From NCBI RefSeq assembly GCF_014637795.1, contig NZ_BMFD01000001.1, forward strand, positions 538,523 through 602,522: a stretch of DNA of 64,000 bases, in the 5' to 3' direction. The notes beneath the pieces are model-generated. The model had not been told where the DNA came from and ran no database searches. It worked only from the letters and a program-made list of their open reading frames with translations. Source of the stretch: Belliella aquatica (GTDB lineage Bacteria; Bacteroidota; Bacteroidia; Cytophagales; Cyclobacteriaceae). Positions 53,504 to 63,330 of this stretch are shown in pieces (the stretch's first letter is position 1; each line of letters begins with the position of its first letter). The position numbers and the translations under genes were made by a program.

Positions 53504-55546
53504 ATGGATTTTAACTTACAATCAGAGTACAAACCTACCGGAGATCAGCCTGTTGCCATTGAGCAATTGGTTCATGGAGTGAATGAGGGAGATCCGGCTC
53601 AGGTTCTTTTAGGAGTGACGGGTTCTGGAAAAACTTTCACCATAGCCAATGTGATTCAGCAAGTCCAAAAACCGACTTTGGTTTTGAGTCACAACAAGAC
53701 ACTTGCAGCGCAATTGTACGGAGAGTTCAAGCAATTTTTCCCCGAGAATTCCGTAGAATACTTCATTTCTTACTACGACTATTATCAGCCGGAAGCTTTC
53801 ATCCCTACAAGTGGAACTTACATCGAAAAGGATCTTTCGATCAATGAAGAAATTGAAAAATTGCGATTAAGCGCTACTTCGGCTTTATTATCAGGGAGAC
53901 GAGATGTGATCGTGGTGGCATCTGTTTCTTGTATTTATGGTATTGGAAATCCGGAAGAGTTTGCCAAAAATGTGATCCGACTTCAAGAGGGAGATAGAAT
54001 TCCAAGGAATCAATTGCTTTTTAAATTGGTGGACATTCTCTATAGCCGAACAAACAATGACCTTACCCACGGTACATTTCGGGTGAAAGGAGATACGGTT
54101 GATATATTTGTTGCTTATGCAGATTTTGCTTACAGAATTTTCTTTTGGGGTGATGAGATTGAAGCTATTCAGAGAGTAGACCCAGCTACTGGGAAGAAGA
54201 TTTCTGATGAAAAAATTATTTCTATTTTCCCTGCTAACCTTTTCGTAACGGGCAGAGATGTCATTGACACCGCTATCCACGAAATTCAGGACGATATGAT
54301 GGCTCAAGTTTCATTTTTTGAAAAAGATATGAAATTGATAGAGGCCAAGCGGCTAAAAGAACGGACTGAGTTTGATTTGGAAATGATCAGAGAGCTTGGA
54401 TATTGTTCTGGAGTGGAAAATTACTCTCGCTACTTTGATCGCAGAATGCCAGGAACAAGGCCGTTCTGTTTGCTAGATTATTTTCCTGATGATTTTTTAT
54501 TGGTGATAGATGAAAGTCACGTGACCCTGCCACAAGTTAGAGCGATGTGGGGTGGAGACAGGTCTAGAAAAGTGAACTTGGTAGATTATGGATTTAGATT
54601 ACCATCGGCTTTGGACAATAGACCTTTGAAGTTTGATGAGTTTGAAAGTTTGACGAATCAAGTCATCTATGTCAGTGCTACACCGGCTGATTATGAATTG
54701 GCAAAAACAGAAGGAATTGTCGTCGAACAAATCATTCGACCAACAGGCTTGCTCGATCCATTGATTGAGGTGAGGCCGAGTGCCAATCAGATTGATGATT
54801 TACTGGAAGAAATTGATCAGACGATCAAGACTGATGCAAGAGTTTTGGTAACTACTTTAACGAAAAGGATGGCCGAAGAACTCCAGAAATATTTGGAGAG
54901 AACAGGTGTCAAAAGCAGATATATTCACTCAGAAGTGAAGCCTTTGGATAGGGTAGAGATTTTGAGAGAGCTTAGGCTCGGCGTATTTGATGTTTTGGTA
55001 GGAGTGAATTTGCTGAGAGAAGGGCTTGATTTACCTGAAGTTTCGTTGGTTGCAATCTTGGATGCGGACAAAGAAGGGTTTTTGAGAAATGAAAGGAGTT
55101 TGGTTCAGACGATTGGTCGTGCTGCTAGAAACGAAAATGGCAGAGTAATCATGTATGCTGATAAAGTTACTGATTCTATGAAACTGGCTATCGACGAAAC
55201 TAAGCGAAGACGAGGAGTTCAGATGGAATACAATGAAAAACATGGTATCACTCCAACTACAATTCTCAAATCGAGAGACCGAATTATGGGTCAAACCAAG
55301 GTCGCTGATAGCAAAAAGAATGCGAAGCTTTATCAAGAGAATCTCGAACTCGAAGCTATGGTGGCAGCAGACCCGCTGGTACAATATCTCAGCAAAGAAA
55401 AGTTGGAGAAACTGATTGCATCCACGCAAAAGCAAATGGAAAAAGCGGCAAAAGAATTGAACTTCATGGAAGCTGCTCGTCTAAGAGACGAATGGCAAGG
55501 AATGAAAAATAGACTTGCTGATCTAGAAAGGGGAGTGAAGAAGTGA
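53504..55546 (+). CDS. uvrB: Excinuclease ABC subunit B
   Basis: It verifies DNA damage during nucleotide excision repair. The 680-residue helicase-like protein has Walker A GVTGSGKT (37-44), the beta-hairpin [12 protein letters not shown], the DEAH-like [10 protein letters not shown], the helicase VI region (QTIGRAARN) and the C-terminal UvrC-binding UVR motif ([20 protein letters not shown]). Downstream sequence is repeat-like and carries no clear terminator. Confidence 0.97.
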   Translation: MDFNLQSEYKPTGDQPVAIEQLVHGVNEGDPAQVLLGVTGSGKTFTIANVIQQVQKPTLVLSHNKTLAAQLYGEFKQFFPENSVEYFISYYDYYQPEAFIPTSGTYIEKDLSINEEIEKLRLSATSALLSGRRDVIVVASVSCIYGIGNPEEFAKNVIRLQEGDRIPRNQLLFKLVDILYSRTNNDLTHGTFRVKGDTVDIFVAYADFAYRIFFWGDEIEAIQRVDPATGKKISDEKIISIFPANLFVTGRDVIDTAIHEIQDDMMAQVSFFEKDMKLIEAKRLKERTEFDLEMIRELGYCSGVENYSRYFDRRMPGTRPFCLLDYFPDDFLLVIDESHVTLPQVRAMWGGDRSRKVNLVDYGFRLPSALDNRPLKFDEFESLTNQVIYVSATPADYELAKTEGIVVEQIIRPTGLLDPLIEVRPSANQIDDLLEEIDQTIKTDARVLVTTLTKRMAEELQKYLERTGVKSRYIHSEVKPLDRVEILRELRLGVFDVLVGVNLLREGLDLPEVSLVAILDADKEGFLRNERSLVQTIGRAARNENGRVIMYADKVTDSMKLAIDETKRRRGVQMEYNEKHGITPTTILKSRDRIMGQTKVADSKKNAKLYQENLELEAMVAADPLVQYLSKEKLEKLIASTQKQMEKAAKELNFMEAARLRDEWQGMKNRLADLERGVKK

Positions 55547-55600
55547 GAAGCAAGAGCTAAGAAGCTAGAACCAAGAGGAGAAACTAGATATGAGATGACT
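55546..55600 (-). repeat. Degenerate pyrimidine-word tract, copy 2
   Basis: Read on the minus strand, words such as CATATCTAGTTTCTCC, CTTGGTTCTAGCTTC and AGCTCTTGCTTCTC recur. They are related to the tract at 25335-25475. It begins directly after the uvrB stop. Confidence 0.45.
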
Positions 55601-55603
55601 TGT

Positions 55604-55617
55604 CCGCCTAGGCGGAT
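55604..55617. repeat. CCGCCTAGGCGG palindrome
   Basis: A perfect GC-rich 14-bp palindrome (TCCGCCTAGGCGGA) in AT-rich DNA. A related inverted repeat is at about 4740-4755. Confidence 0.5.
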
Positions 55618-55650
55618 GAGATTTTCTAAATTGGTTTAAATATTCATTTG

Positions 55651-55670
55651 CCATGGGTATCAACCCATGG
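55651..55670. repeat. CCATGGGT/ACCCATGG hairpin
   Basis: A perfect 8-bp inverted repeat with a 4-nt loop but no T-run, so it is probably not a standard terminator. It lies 62 bp before the AlbA_2 gene. Confidence 0.5.
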
Positions 55671-55731
55671 ACTTTAATCCACCCTACCTATTTTCTCTTT
55701 ATCCCAAATCCTTTCTAAAAACAAATTCAAT

Positions 55732-56367
55732 ATGACATTGCAAGAAATTCAGAGATATGCACAACAAGGGGAGGGCTTGAAGATAGAATTCAAGAAAAAA
55801 GCAGCCCATCCTGAGAAGATTGTGCGTGAAATTATTGCTTTGGCAAATACAGAAGGAGGGGTTTTGTTGCTTGGGGTGGACGATGATGGAACGGTAAGTG
55901 GTCAGCGATTTATCGAAGAGGAGATTTTTGTGATGGAGAAAGCGATCAAGGAATTAATTCTCCCAGTTTTGGAATACGAGGTGAAATTTTTCAAAATGAA
56001 TCCCAAAAAAGGTGTGGCAGTCTTTCAGATTCCTAAATCACTTTCGAGGCCACATTACATCAAAGAAGGGGAAAAAAGGAAGGCATTTATCCGTGTAAAA
56101 GACAAGACTGTCCAAGCAAGTAAGGAAGTTTGGGAGATTTTGCGTAGGGGTAGAAATCCTAAAGATATGGTTTTTACTTACGGTCAAAAAGAAACCGTAC
56201 TGATGCAAGCCTTGGCAGAAAAAGAAAAAATCACTGTCAAGGAATTTGCGGTTTTAGCCAAATTACCAAAGTTTTTAGCTTCAAAGACATTAGTAAGACT
56301 TACTCTAGCAAATGTCATTCAAATTGTCCCACAAGAAATCGAGGATTATTACATTTTAAAATCTTGA
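55732..56367 (+). CDS. AlbA_2 (Schlafen-like) domain protein
   Basis: The 211-residue protein has an N-terminal AlbA_2/divergent AAA-4 domain: EGLKIEFKKKAAHPEKIVR, then ALANTEGGVLLLGVDDDG. A short winged-helix-like C-terminus (about 150-211) follows. Such proteins bind nucleic acids and some act as regulators or nucleases; the role here is not known. Its stop abuts the stop of the convergent PLP enzyme gene. Confidence 0.85.
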   Translation: MTLQEIQRYAQQGEGLKIEFKKKAAHPEKIVREIIALANTEGGVLLLGVDDDGTVSGQRFIEEEIFVMEKAIKELILPVLEYEVKFFKMNPKKGVAVFQIPKSLSRPHYIKEGEKRKAFIRVKDKTVQASKEVWEILRRGRNPKDMVFTYGQKETVLMQALAEKEKITVKEFAVLAKLPKFLASKTLVRLTLANVIQIVPQEIEDYYILKS

Positions 56368-57282
56368 TCAAAGCGGCAGGGAAGTTCCAAAGCGATGATT
56401 GAACCCAGCTAAACCCTGAAGCCCGCCTGTATGAATAATTAGAATTTTAGAGTCATTTTCGATTGTTTCATTTTTGATCAGCTCGAATAAGCCATAAATC
56501 ATTTTCCCAGTATAAATCGGCTCCAAAGCAATTTCAAATTCTTTATAAAACCATTTGATGAAATCAATCAAATCAGCAGTGACTTTTCCATAGCCACCAA
56601 AGTGAAATTGATCTAAAATCTGGTATTTTCCCTTAGGGTTCACTTGCTGACTTTTCAATAGATCCTTGATTTCTGTATGAATAAAATCTCCTTTCAATGA
56701 CGAGAACCCAAGGAGCGTCTGATGTTCTTCTATTGAATTGGCAAGTCCGGTAAAAGTGCCTCCGGTTCCTATAGAGCAAGTAATGTGTGTGAATTCAGCG
56801 TCTTTTTCTTCCAAAATCTCACTTGTTCCTTGGATCGCCTCAGCATTGGTTCCGCCTTCAGGGATATGATAGAAGTTTCCAAATTTTTCTTTGAGAGAAA
56901 ATAAAAATTCTGGCTCAGTTTTTTTTCGATAGGCTTCTCTTGCTACATAATGAATCACCATCCCATTTTCTTTAGCCGATGCGAGCGTTGGGTTGAGAGG
57001 TAGTGTTTCTTCTCCCCGAATGATTCCAATGCTATGAAGCCCCAAAGATTTTGCAGCGGCAGCAGTTGCATAAATATGATTGGAATAGGCACCACCGAAG
57101 GTTAAAATGGTGTCGTGATTTTCAGAAATTGCTTCTTCAAGATTGTACTTAAGTTTGAAAAATTTATTGCCTGAAGCAAGTGGATGAATCTGATCCAAAC
57201 GCTTGATCCAGACTTCTATATTTCTATTTTCCCAAAGTGGATAATTGATTTTCTGAGTGCTGATCGATTGTGGTATAAGCAT
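56368..57282 (-). CDS. PLP-dependent ACC deaminase / D-cysteine desulfhydrase family
   Basis: The 304-residue fold-type II PLP enzyme has the Schiff-base Lys in ASGNKFFKLKYN (K40 by family alignment), the loop GGAYSNHIYATAAAA and the phosphate loop IGTGGTFTGLANS. Sequence alone does not separate ACC deaminase from D-cysteine desulfhydrase. In Bacteroidota the desulfhydrase type is more likely. Confidence 0.88.
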   Translation of the reverse strand: MLIPQSISTQKINYPLWENRNIEVWIKRLDQIHPLASGNKFFKLKYNLEEAISENHDTILTFGGAYSNHIYATAAAAKSLGLHSIGIIRGEETLPLNPTLASAKENGMVIHYVAREAYRKKTEPEFLFSLKEKFGNFYHIPEGGTNAEAIQGTSEILEEKDAEFTHITCSIGTGGTFTGLANSIEEHQTLLGFSSLKGDFIHTEIKDLLKSQQVNPKGKYQILDQFHFGGYGKVTADLIDFIKWFYKEFEIALEPIYTGKMIYGLFELIKNETIENDSKILIIHTGGLQGLAGFNHRFGTSLPL

Positions 57283-57332
57283 AGAAAAGGTTTTTATATG
57301 AGTAAATATCCGAAACTTTGTTAAACAAGCCT

Positions 57333-57340
57333 TACTTTTG
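57333..57340 (+). promoter_or_regulatory. RluA-family gene -7 box, leaderless arrangement
   Basis: TACTTTTG is an exact TAnnTTTG match followed by CGCT and the ATG at 57345, so transcription should start within or next to the start codon. Confidence 0.5.
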
Positions 57341-57344
57341 CGCT

Positions 57345-58385
57345 ATGGCAGAGGAATTTGAATTAGAAAACTTCGATGAAGAGGAAGTTGAGCTTTTTGA
57401 GCATTACAGTTTTAATATAGACAAAAAACAGTCCTTGCTCAGGATTGATAAGTTTTTGACAGATCGAATTGCGAATTCAACAAGAAACAAGGTTCAAGTA
57501 GCAATAGATAATGGCCATGTACTGGTCAACGGAAAGACCGTGAAGTCTAATTACAAAATCAAACCTTTGGATGAAATCAAGGTGTTTCTTGAGAAGCCGG
57601 TGATGCATTCTGAGGTACTACCTGAAGAAATTCCTTTAGATATTATTTTTGAAGATGAGTACTTGTTGATCATCAATAAGCCTGCAGGTATGGTCGTACA
57701 TCCTGCCCATGGTAACTGGACGGGCACTTTGGTCAATGGCCTAGTACATTATTTTAATCAATTGCCCGAGTTGCCTGGGAATAGTGGCCGTCCTGGTCTA
57801 GTTCATAGGATAGATAAAGACACGTCAGGCTTGCTGGTAATTGCAAAATCAGAAACAGCGATGACTGATCTTGCAAATCAATTTTTTCATCATACCATAG
57901 ACCGAACTTATATTGCCTTGGTGTGGGGAGAACCTCAGGAAGACGAAGGGACAATCAATGCACACGTCGGACGCAGTGCGAAAGACCGAAAAGTGATGGC
58001 CGCTTTCCCTGATGGAAGTGAAGGCAAACATGCAATTACCCACTACAGCGTAATGAAAAGATTGCGCTATGTGTCTTTGATCCAATGTAACCTTGAGACT
58101 GGGAGGACGCACCAAATCCGTGCACACATGAAGCATATTGGTCATCCGCTTTTCAATGATGCAATGTATGGAGGAGATAAGATCAGAAAAGGGACACAGT
58201 TTTCGAAGTATAAATCTTTTATAGACAACTGTTTCAAAATCATCCCTAGACAAGCACTTCATGCCAAATCCTTAGGTTTTGTTCACCCGATTACCAAGGA
58301 AAGAATGTATTTTGAGGCCCCACTTCCTGAGGATTTTAGAGCTGTTTTAGAAAAATGGGAGCAGTATGTTATTTATGAAAATTAA
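57345..58385 (+). CDS. rluD: RluA-family 23S rRNA pseudouridine synthase (RluD-like)
   Basis: The 346-residue enzyme has an acidic N-terminal extension (1-25) and an S4 domain (about 31-85). The catalytic domain contains GLVHRIDKDTSGLLVIAK (catalytic Asp157) and LETGRTHQIRAHMKHIGHPLFND. It probably modifies helix 69 uridines, next to the RlmH target. A frame extension to 57318 overlaps the promoter, so the ATG at 57345 is chosen. Confidence 0.92.
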   Translation: MAEEFELENFDEEEVELFEHYSFNIDKKQSLLRIDKFLTDRIANSTRNKVQVAIDNGHVLVNGKTVKSNYKIKPLDEIKVFLEKPVMHSEVLPEEIPLDIIFEDEYLLIINKPAGMVVHPAHGNWTGTLVNGLVHYFNQLPELPGNSGRPGLVHRIDKDTSGLLVIAKSETAMTDLANQFFHHTIDRTYIALVWGEPQEDEGTINAHVGRSAKDRKVMAAFPDGSEGKHAITHYSVMKRLRYVSLIQCNLETGRTHQIRAHMKHIGHPLFNDAMYGGDKIRKGTQFSKYKSFIDNCFKIIPRQALHAKSLGFVHPITKERMYFEAPLPEDFRAVLEKWEQYVIYEN

Positions 58386-58670
58386 CAAATAGCAAAACAT
58401 TTTCTTCTTAGAATGAAGAAAAACCTCTTTAGAGACATCTCTTTTATGAATCCGTAAAATTTATCAATATAATTATGTGATTTATAAAATTCCGCCTGTA
58501 CATTCTAATATAATCAAAAGGAAACTTGATTTCCGTTATCAAGTTTTCAATAATCGAATTTTCGCAATCGTTATAATTATTGATCATTCATGATTTTAGG
58601 CTTAAAATTAAATTTAATGTAAATTTTTAGCCAATAAGTTGTAATATTTTCAAGAATAAAATTTAGTGCG

Positions 58671-58678
58671 TATATTTG
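58671..58678 (+). promoter_or_regulatory. -7 box of candidate small RNA
   Basis: TATATTTG matches TAnnTTTG exactly; no clear -33 TTG is seen at 17-23 bp. Confidence 0.45.
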
Positions 58679-58683
58679 TAGAG

Positions 58684-58840
58684 TAATAAGAAAAAAAAGT
58701 TTCTTTCAACTGTTTGAAGTGAGTTGGTCACGGTTCTTTAATAAATAGAAAAGAGGTTCGAATCCTTATCAATCAGCAGGTTATTTTGGGTTTATTGTTA
58801 ATTGACTAAGCTATGGAATTCTATTTCATAGCTTTTTTTA
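58684..58840 (+). ncRNA. Candidate small RNA of about 155 nt
   Basis: The unit is bounded by a consensus -7 box and a terminator, with no reading frame in between. It contains a tRNA-like T-loop word (GGTTCGAATCC near 58756) but no full cloverleaf. It could equally be an attenuated leader of the large gene at 58931. Confidence 0.35.
58808..58840 (+). terminator. Intrinsic terminator before the AsmA-like gene
   Basis: AAGCTATG pairs with CATAGCTT around an 11-nt loop, followed by T7. No protein gene ends within 420 bp upstream, so it implies an RNA product or attenuation. Confidence 0.8.
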
Positions 58841-58930
58841 TGCAAAATTAGCAAATATCAGTTGTGATAAATCGAGCAAATTCTTCTTTTGCACATGATT
58901 TGTATTACTTTTACTTTAGTAGAAAGCACT

Positions 58931-61900
58931 ATGAGTCAAGCAAAAAAAGAATCAAAAAAATCAAATCATGCAGGTAGGAGATTTCTCAAACCTCTTGTGA
59001 TTGTTTTGTCGATTTTGTTGTTTTTACAAGTGGTCATTTATTTTACTTCCGACTTTTTTCTTCGGAGCTATTTGAAGCAAAAAGTCAGTGAAGCATCCGG
59101 AGAGAAGTACGAAATTGATTTTGACAAATTCTACATCTCACTTTTTCAGCGAGGGGTGATTTTAAAAGGTTTTTCCCTAATTCCTGTAGAAGAAGCTTTT
59201 GCAGAATTGACAGATATCCCTTATTACAAAATTTCAGCTCCAGAAATCTCCATTACTCGACTCAATTATCTTTTCAGAAAGAAAGAGCTTCAACTTGGGG
59301 CGATCAATTTGACAAGCCCTTCTATCGAATTCCGACTTGAAGATGAACTTGAAGAGTTGTTTAATGAAGGTGAAACTTCAGCTTTGAAACTGCTAGAGGA
59401 AGAAATTAAGAAGACCTTTGGAGATTTGGGTTTAGAAGAAATCCGAATCAAGAATCTTTTTGTGGATGATGCGGATTTACTTTTGCAAAATTTTATTTCT
59501 CAAAGAGCTATTCAAGTAGAAAATGCACATGTTCAGCTCAAGGATATTCAGCTTTTGAAAAAACGAGATCCTGAGACACCATTCAATGCGGAAGGTTTTG
59601 CTCTTGATCTAGAAAACTTCGAAATCCTACTGGCTGATTCGGTTCATACTGTTCGGGCTTCCGAAGTGCATATTTCATCATTGGAGCAATTTATCAAAGT
59701 TCAAAAAGTAGATATTATTCCAGACTTAACCCAAAAGTCGACAAACTATTTCGAAGTAAAATTAGAGGATTTAAATCTCACAGAAGCTGATATCAACAAA
59801 GTTTTCTATACCTCTGAAGTAGATATTGGAGCGCTAATGCTTTTGAGACCTGAGTTTAGCCTTTATTCTGCTGGAGTACAGCAAAAATCCGATAAAGGCA
59901 TTTTTGATCTTTATGAATTGATAGAAGGTATTTTGGGATCCATTGCAATCAGAGACCTTCAAATTGTTGAGGGGAAATTTGTTCAGAGAGATTATCAAGA
60001 TCAAGCAAATCACAGGATAAAGGCAAATGAGATAGACTTCATGATGCAAAATGTCTATGTCGGTCCTGATGAAAAGAGGAAAATCAATCAGTTTTTTTAT
60101 GCACAAGATGCTGCTTTGGAGCTTCGTGAAGTAGAAGTAGCTCTTGGAGATAAGGTTCATATGATCAAAGGTGATTTTGTTTCTTTATCCTCTTTTACTG
60201 ATGCAATAGAGATTACAGGAATGAAAATCTTGCCTGAGGAAAACGGCAATACAAATGACGATAGAACCCTTTTTGAAATCAATATTCCAGAGTTGCAGCT
60301 AAATGAGGCAGATCTTCGAAAGATTTATAATGAAGGGATCATCGATATACGGGAAATATATGTCAATCGACCTGAAATAATTTTGAGGGATGTTCAAGGA
60401 AATAACCAAGAGCGAAAACCTTTTGATCTTCAGGATTTGACAGAAGATTTTTTGAAAGCAATATATGTTGATCGCTTTGAAGTAAATGAAGGGTCTTTGG
60501 TTGTTGATAACAACTTGAGAGTGAGGCAAGATAGTCTTTCCTTTGGGAAGGTTAGTTTTGTTTTGGAGAAATTTGCTCTTGATGAAAAAGTAGATCGATA
60601 TGGAAATAGGGATATCTTTTTCGCTGAAGAATTGCAAATCGAGCTGACTGATTATGCTTTGAAATTGGCGGATAATCTCCATGTATTCAAGGCAGATAGG
60701 CTGTTCTTAGATACAAAATCTTCCCAAGTTCAGATCGATGGGTTTTCAATTCGTCCCTTTGCGCCAAGTCAGATTCAAACAGCCCTTGATAGGTATGATA
60801 AACATACAGCTTTGGATATTTATGTTCCAAGGTTTACCGCTGTTGGAGTTGATATTTCAGAGGCTTACTTTAATAAAAAACTGAACATCAATCAAATTCG
60901 CATTCCTTCTCCAAAAATCAATATTTATACTTACCGATCAAAAGATGAAGAAAATGAGGAGAAAGTTGAAAGAGAGGAGCTTTTGAATTTATTAGAAAAT
61001 TACTTTACAGAAGTATCTGTAGACTCTCTGATTTTGATTAAAGGAAGCCTTAACTATGAAAATACCATAAGGGATAGATTGAGGACATTTGCTGAAGATA
61101 ATGTGAGTATTGCAGTGAAGAATTTCTTTATCGATCAAAATACAGATTCGGAAGATTTCAGGTCTTTATTTTCTGAGGAAGTAGATTTGAGTTTGAATAA
61201 TTACGTTTTTAGCATTGCAGATGGGAAGTACAATATTGTCGCTGACAGGATTAATTTTAATACTTCGAGAGAAGAAATCATCACGTCCAATGTTAGGCTG
61301 ACACCAAGTAGACAGGCAGATGTAAAGACACAAATCTCAGCTGTAATCCCAACACTCTCATTTACGGGGGTTGATTTGGAATCATTTCTATTTGAAAATA
61401 ATCTTAATCTCAAAAAAGTAAAGTTTTCAGGTTCTTCGGTAAATATTCTAGTAGACAGAGATTTTGAAAATAAAGAAGTCAGCAATAGACAGAGAAACCG
61501 AGAGCGAATTTTACCCAAAACAATCAATGTCATCACCATCGATACCGTTTCTGCTGAAAATGCCAACTTCAGCCTTTCATACCAAGAGCAAGGGAGTAGA
61601 AGTGAGTTAGTCAAAACAGGAATTAATCTGTCTATTTTCGATTTTATGTTGGATTCTACTGTTCTGGCTAAGGGAGATATTTCCGGGTTTTTTGGTGGCT
61701 TAGCCTTAGATATAGATGAGTTTTGGCTGACGCTCTCAGACAGTGTGCATAGAGTCACTTTTTCAAAGGTAGAATTGGATACACGATATGAAGGAATTCT
61801 ATTAAATAATTTAAGAATTATACCTCATTCTCTTTCTGGCAAGCCTGGGATTCCTGTGATTTCTGGGCATGTACCCACCGCTTTGATAAAGACTTCGGCT

Positions 61901-63274
61901 CTTGCAGATATTCAAATGCGGAAAGATTTATGGATTAGTGAGTTAAGATTATTTAGACCTGATATTGAGATTTTCTTAGATGAAGTTAAGGCTGAAAAAA
62001 CTGAAGAAGAAGCAGAGGAAGATATAAAATCTGTTTTGGAAACGATTCGGATTGATGAATTTGAAATTGTGGAAGGTAATTTAGCTTTCTTTGATAAAAA
62101 CTCTTCTAAAGAACCACAGCATTTTAAGGGACTCAATATTTCTCTAGATGAGCTTAAATTTGACCTTGACAACATGTCTGGTTTCGATAAGTTAGATCTT
62201 CTTGAGAAGGCTTTTGTAATAAATCTACCTGATTATAAATTTTTGACTAAAGACAGCATGAATGTCATTGAGATTGGTCTAGCAACTGTCTCAAATGATA
62301 GGATTTCGCTTCAAAATGTCAGTATGAAACCAAGAATGGGTCGTTTTTCATACACCAGGCAGGTTGGCAAGGAAGTAGATGTGATAGAACTTTTCATTCC
62401 CGAAATAATTATCCACCACCCAGATTTGCCACGTTTGATTGAAAGGCAGGAGCTGAGTGCAGTTTTACTTGAAGTATTGGATCTTGACGCGACCATTTAC
62501 AGAGATAAGCGTTTTCCACTTCCTCAAGGCGTTTATAAATTCATGCCTCAAGAACTGATGAAGCAAGTTGGCATTGTCGCTCAACTAGACACATTACAAT
62601 TAAGAAATGGTAATATTCGATATGTAGAGTTTCCTGAAAAGGGTCTGGTTCCAGGAGAGATTTATTTTTCTGAACTCTATGCTGCTGTTTACCCCTTTCA
62701 TTTAGGAAAAAATCCAGCCGAATATGAAATCAAAAACGCTAATTTACTGGCAATGGCTAAGCTAAACGGTGAAGCTCAAATCAATTTGCAAGGTCAAATG
62801 TCTTTTGATGCTCCTTATCCCATGAATATCAATGCACAAATAGGTGAATTTGATTTGCGATCGATCAACTCAATCTTGGTTCCTAATGCATTTGCGAGGA
62901 TAAGAGAAGGTCGTGTACAGAGTGGAGATTGGTCTTTTACTGCTGACAACAAAGAAGCGAAAGGAAGCATGCTCTTGCTCTACAATGATCTCAATGTGAT
63001 GCTTTTGGACGAGAGGACACTTGAAAGAGGATTGGGAAGAAAAAAAATATTGACTTTTGTATTGAATGTATTTGCAGTGAAAAGCAACAACCCTCGTAAA
63101 TTTCCTCGTAATACCGTTCGTGGATCGATCTACGAACCTCGCAATACTGAAAAATTCATCTTCAATTATTGGTGGACCACAACATTGTCTGGCTTGAAGG
63201 GAAGTCTTGGTCTTGGACAAGCCAAACCACCGAAAAAATTACCAATCTTAAAAAGGAAAGAAGATGAGAAGTAG
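58931..63274 (+). CDS. Very large AsmA-like repeat protein
   Basis: The 1447-residue protein has one N-terminal transmembrane helix (about 21-43, after a Lys-rich start) and then a long periplasmic beta-rich body. Six related units begin with a motif like D(S/N)VHxV(K/R)A at about residues 235, 405, 578, 761, 934 and 1105. They are spaced 170-183 residues apart. Each continues with an F/Y-I-P-x-L strand and a D-x-F-E-I-V-E-G-N-L segment. This architecture is like AsmA/TamB bridge proteins for lipid or protein transit across the periplasm. The frame extends to a TTG at 58889, but the ATG at 58931 (MSQAKKESKK) gives a normal membrane-insertion start. Confidence 0.85.
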   Translation: MSQAKKESKKSNHAGRRFLKPLVIVLSILLFLQVVIYFTSDFFLRSYLKQKVSEASGEKYEIDFDKFYISLFQRGVILKGFSLIPVEEAFAELTDIPYYKISAPEISITRLNYLFRKKELQLGAINLTSPSIEFRLEDELEELFNEGETSALKLLEEEIKKTFGDLGLEEIRIKNLFVDDADLLLQNFISQRAIQVENAHVQLKDIQLLKKRDPETPFNAEGFALDLENFEILLADSVHTVRASEVHISSLEQFIKVQKVDIIPDLTQKSTNYFEVKLEDLNLTEADINKVFYTSEVDIGALMLLRPEFSLYSAGVQQKSDKGIFDLYELIEGILGSIAIRDLQIVEGKFVQRDYQDQANHRIKANEIDFMMQNVYVGPDEKRKINQFFYAQDAALELREVEVALGDKVHMIKGDFVSLSSFTDAIEITGMKILPEENGNTNDDRTLFEINIPELQLNEADLRKIYNEGIIDIREIYVNRPEIILRDVQGNNQERKPFDLQDLTEDFLKAIYVDRFEVNEGSLVVDNNLRVRQDSLSFGKVSFVLEKFALDEKVDRYGNRDIFFAEELQIELTDYALKLADNLHVFKADRLFLDTKSSQVQIDGFSIRPFAPSQIQTALDRYDKHTALDIYVPRFTAVGVDISEAYFNKKLNINQIRIPSPKINIYTYRSKDEENEEKVEREELLNLLENYFTEVSVDSLILIKGSLNYENTIRDRLRTFAEDNVSIAVKNFFIDQNTDSEDFRSLFSEEVDLSLNNYVFSIADGKYNIVADRINFNTSREEIITSNVRLTPSRQADVKTQISAVIPTLSFTGVDLESFLFENNLNLKKVKFSGSSVNILVDRDFENKEVSNRQRNRERILPKTINVITIDTVSAENANFSLSYQEQGSRSELVKTGINLSIFDFMLDSTVLAKGDISGFFGGLALDIDEFWLTLSDSVHRVTFSKVELDTRYEGILLNNLRIIPHSLSGKPGIPVISGHVPTALIKTSALADIQMRKDLWISELRLFRPDIEIFLDEVKAEKTEEEAEEDIKSVLETIRIDEFEIVEGNLAFFDKNSSKEPQHFKGLNISLDELKFDLDNMSGFDKLDLLEKAFVINLPDYKFLTKDSMNVIEIGLATVSNDRISLQNVSMKPRMGRFSYTRQVGKEVDVIELFIPEIIIHHPDLPRLIERQELSAVLLEVLDLDATIYRDKRFPLPQGVYKFMPQELMKQVGIVAQLDTLQLRNGNIRYVEFPEKGLVPGEIYFSELYAAVYPFHLGKNPAEYEIKNANLLAMAKLNGEAQINLQGQMSFDAPYPMNINAQIGEFDLRSINSILVPNAFARIREGRVQSGDWSFTADNKEAKGSMLLLYNDLNVMLLDERTLERGLGRKKILTFVLNVFAVKSNNPRKFPRNTVRGSIYEPRNTEKFIFNYWWTTTLSGLKGSLGLGQAKPPKKLPILKRKEDEK

Positions 63275-63330
63275 TGGTTTTTCCCTAAAGACGTGTTGAA
63301 ATAGTCATTAGCGAATAAAATATCTAGAAG

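Larger units (their letters stand above)
58386..58930. other. Gene-free region holding a possible small RNA unit
   Basis: No protein gene is seen. The first 280 bp are AT-rich and featureless. From 58671 there is a consensus -7 box, about 130 bp of less AT-biased sequence and an intrinsic terminator, described as a candidate ncRNA. Confidence 0.45.

Noticed and set aside
58750-58770. A second tRNA suggested by GGTTCGAATCC
   Set aside because: The T-stem is only 3-4 pairs and no acceptor, D-arm or anticodon arm can be formed around it.
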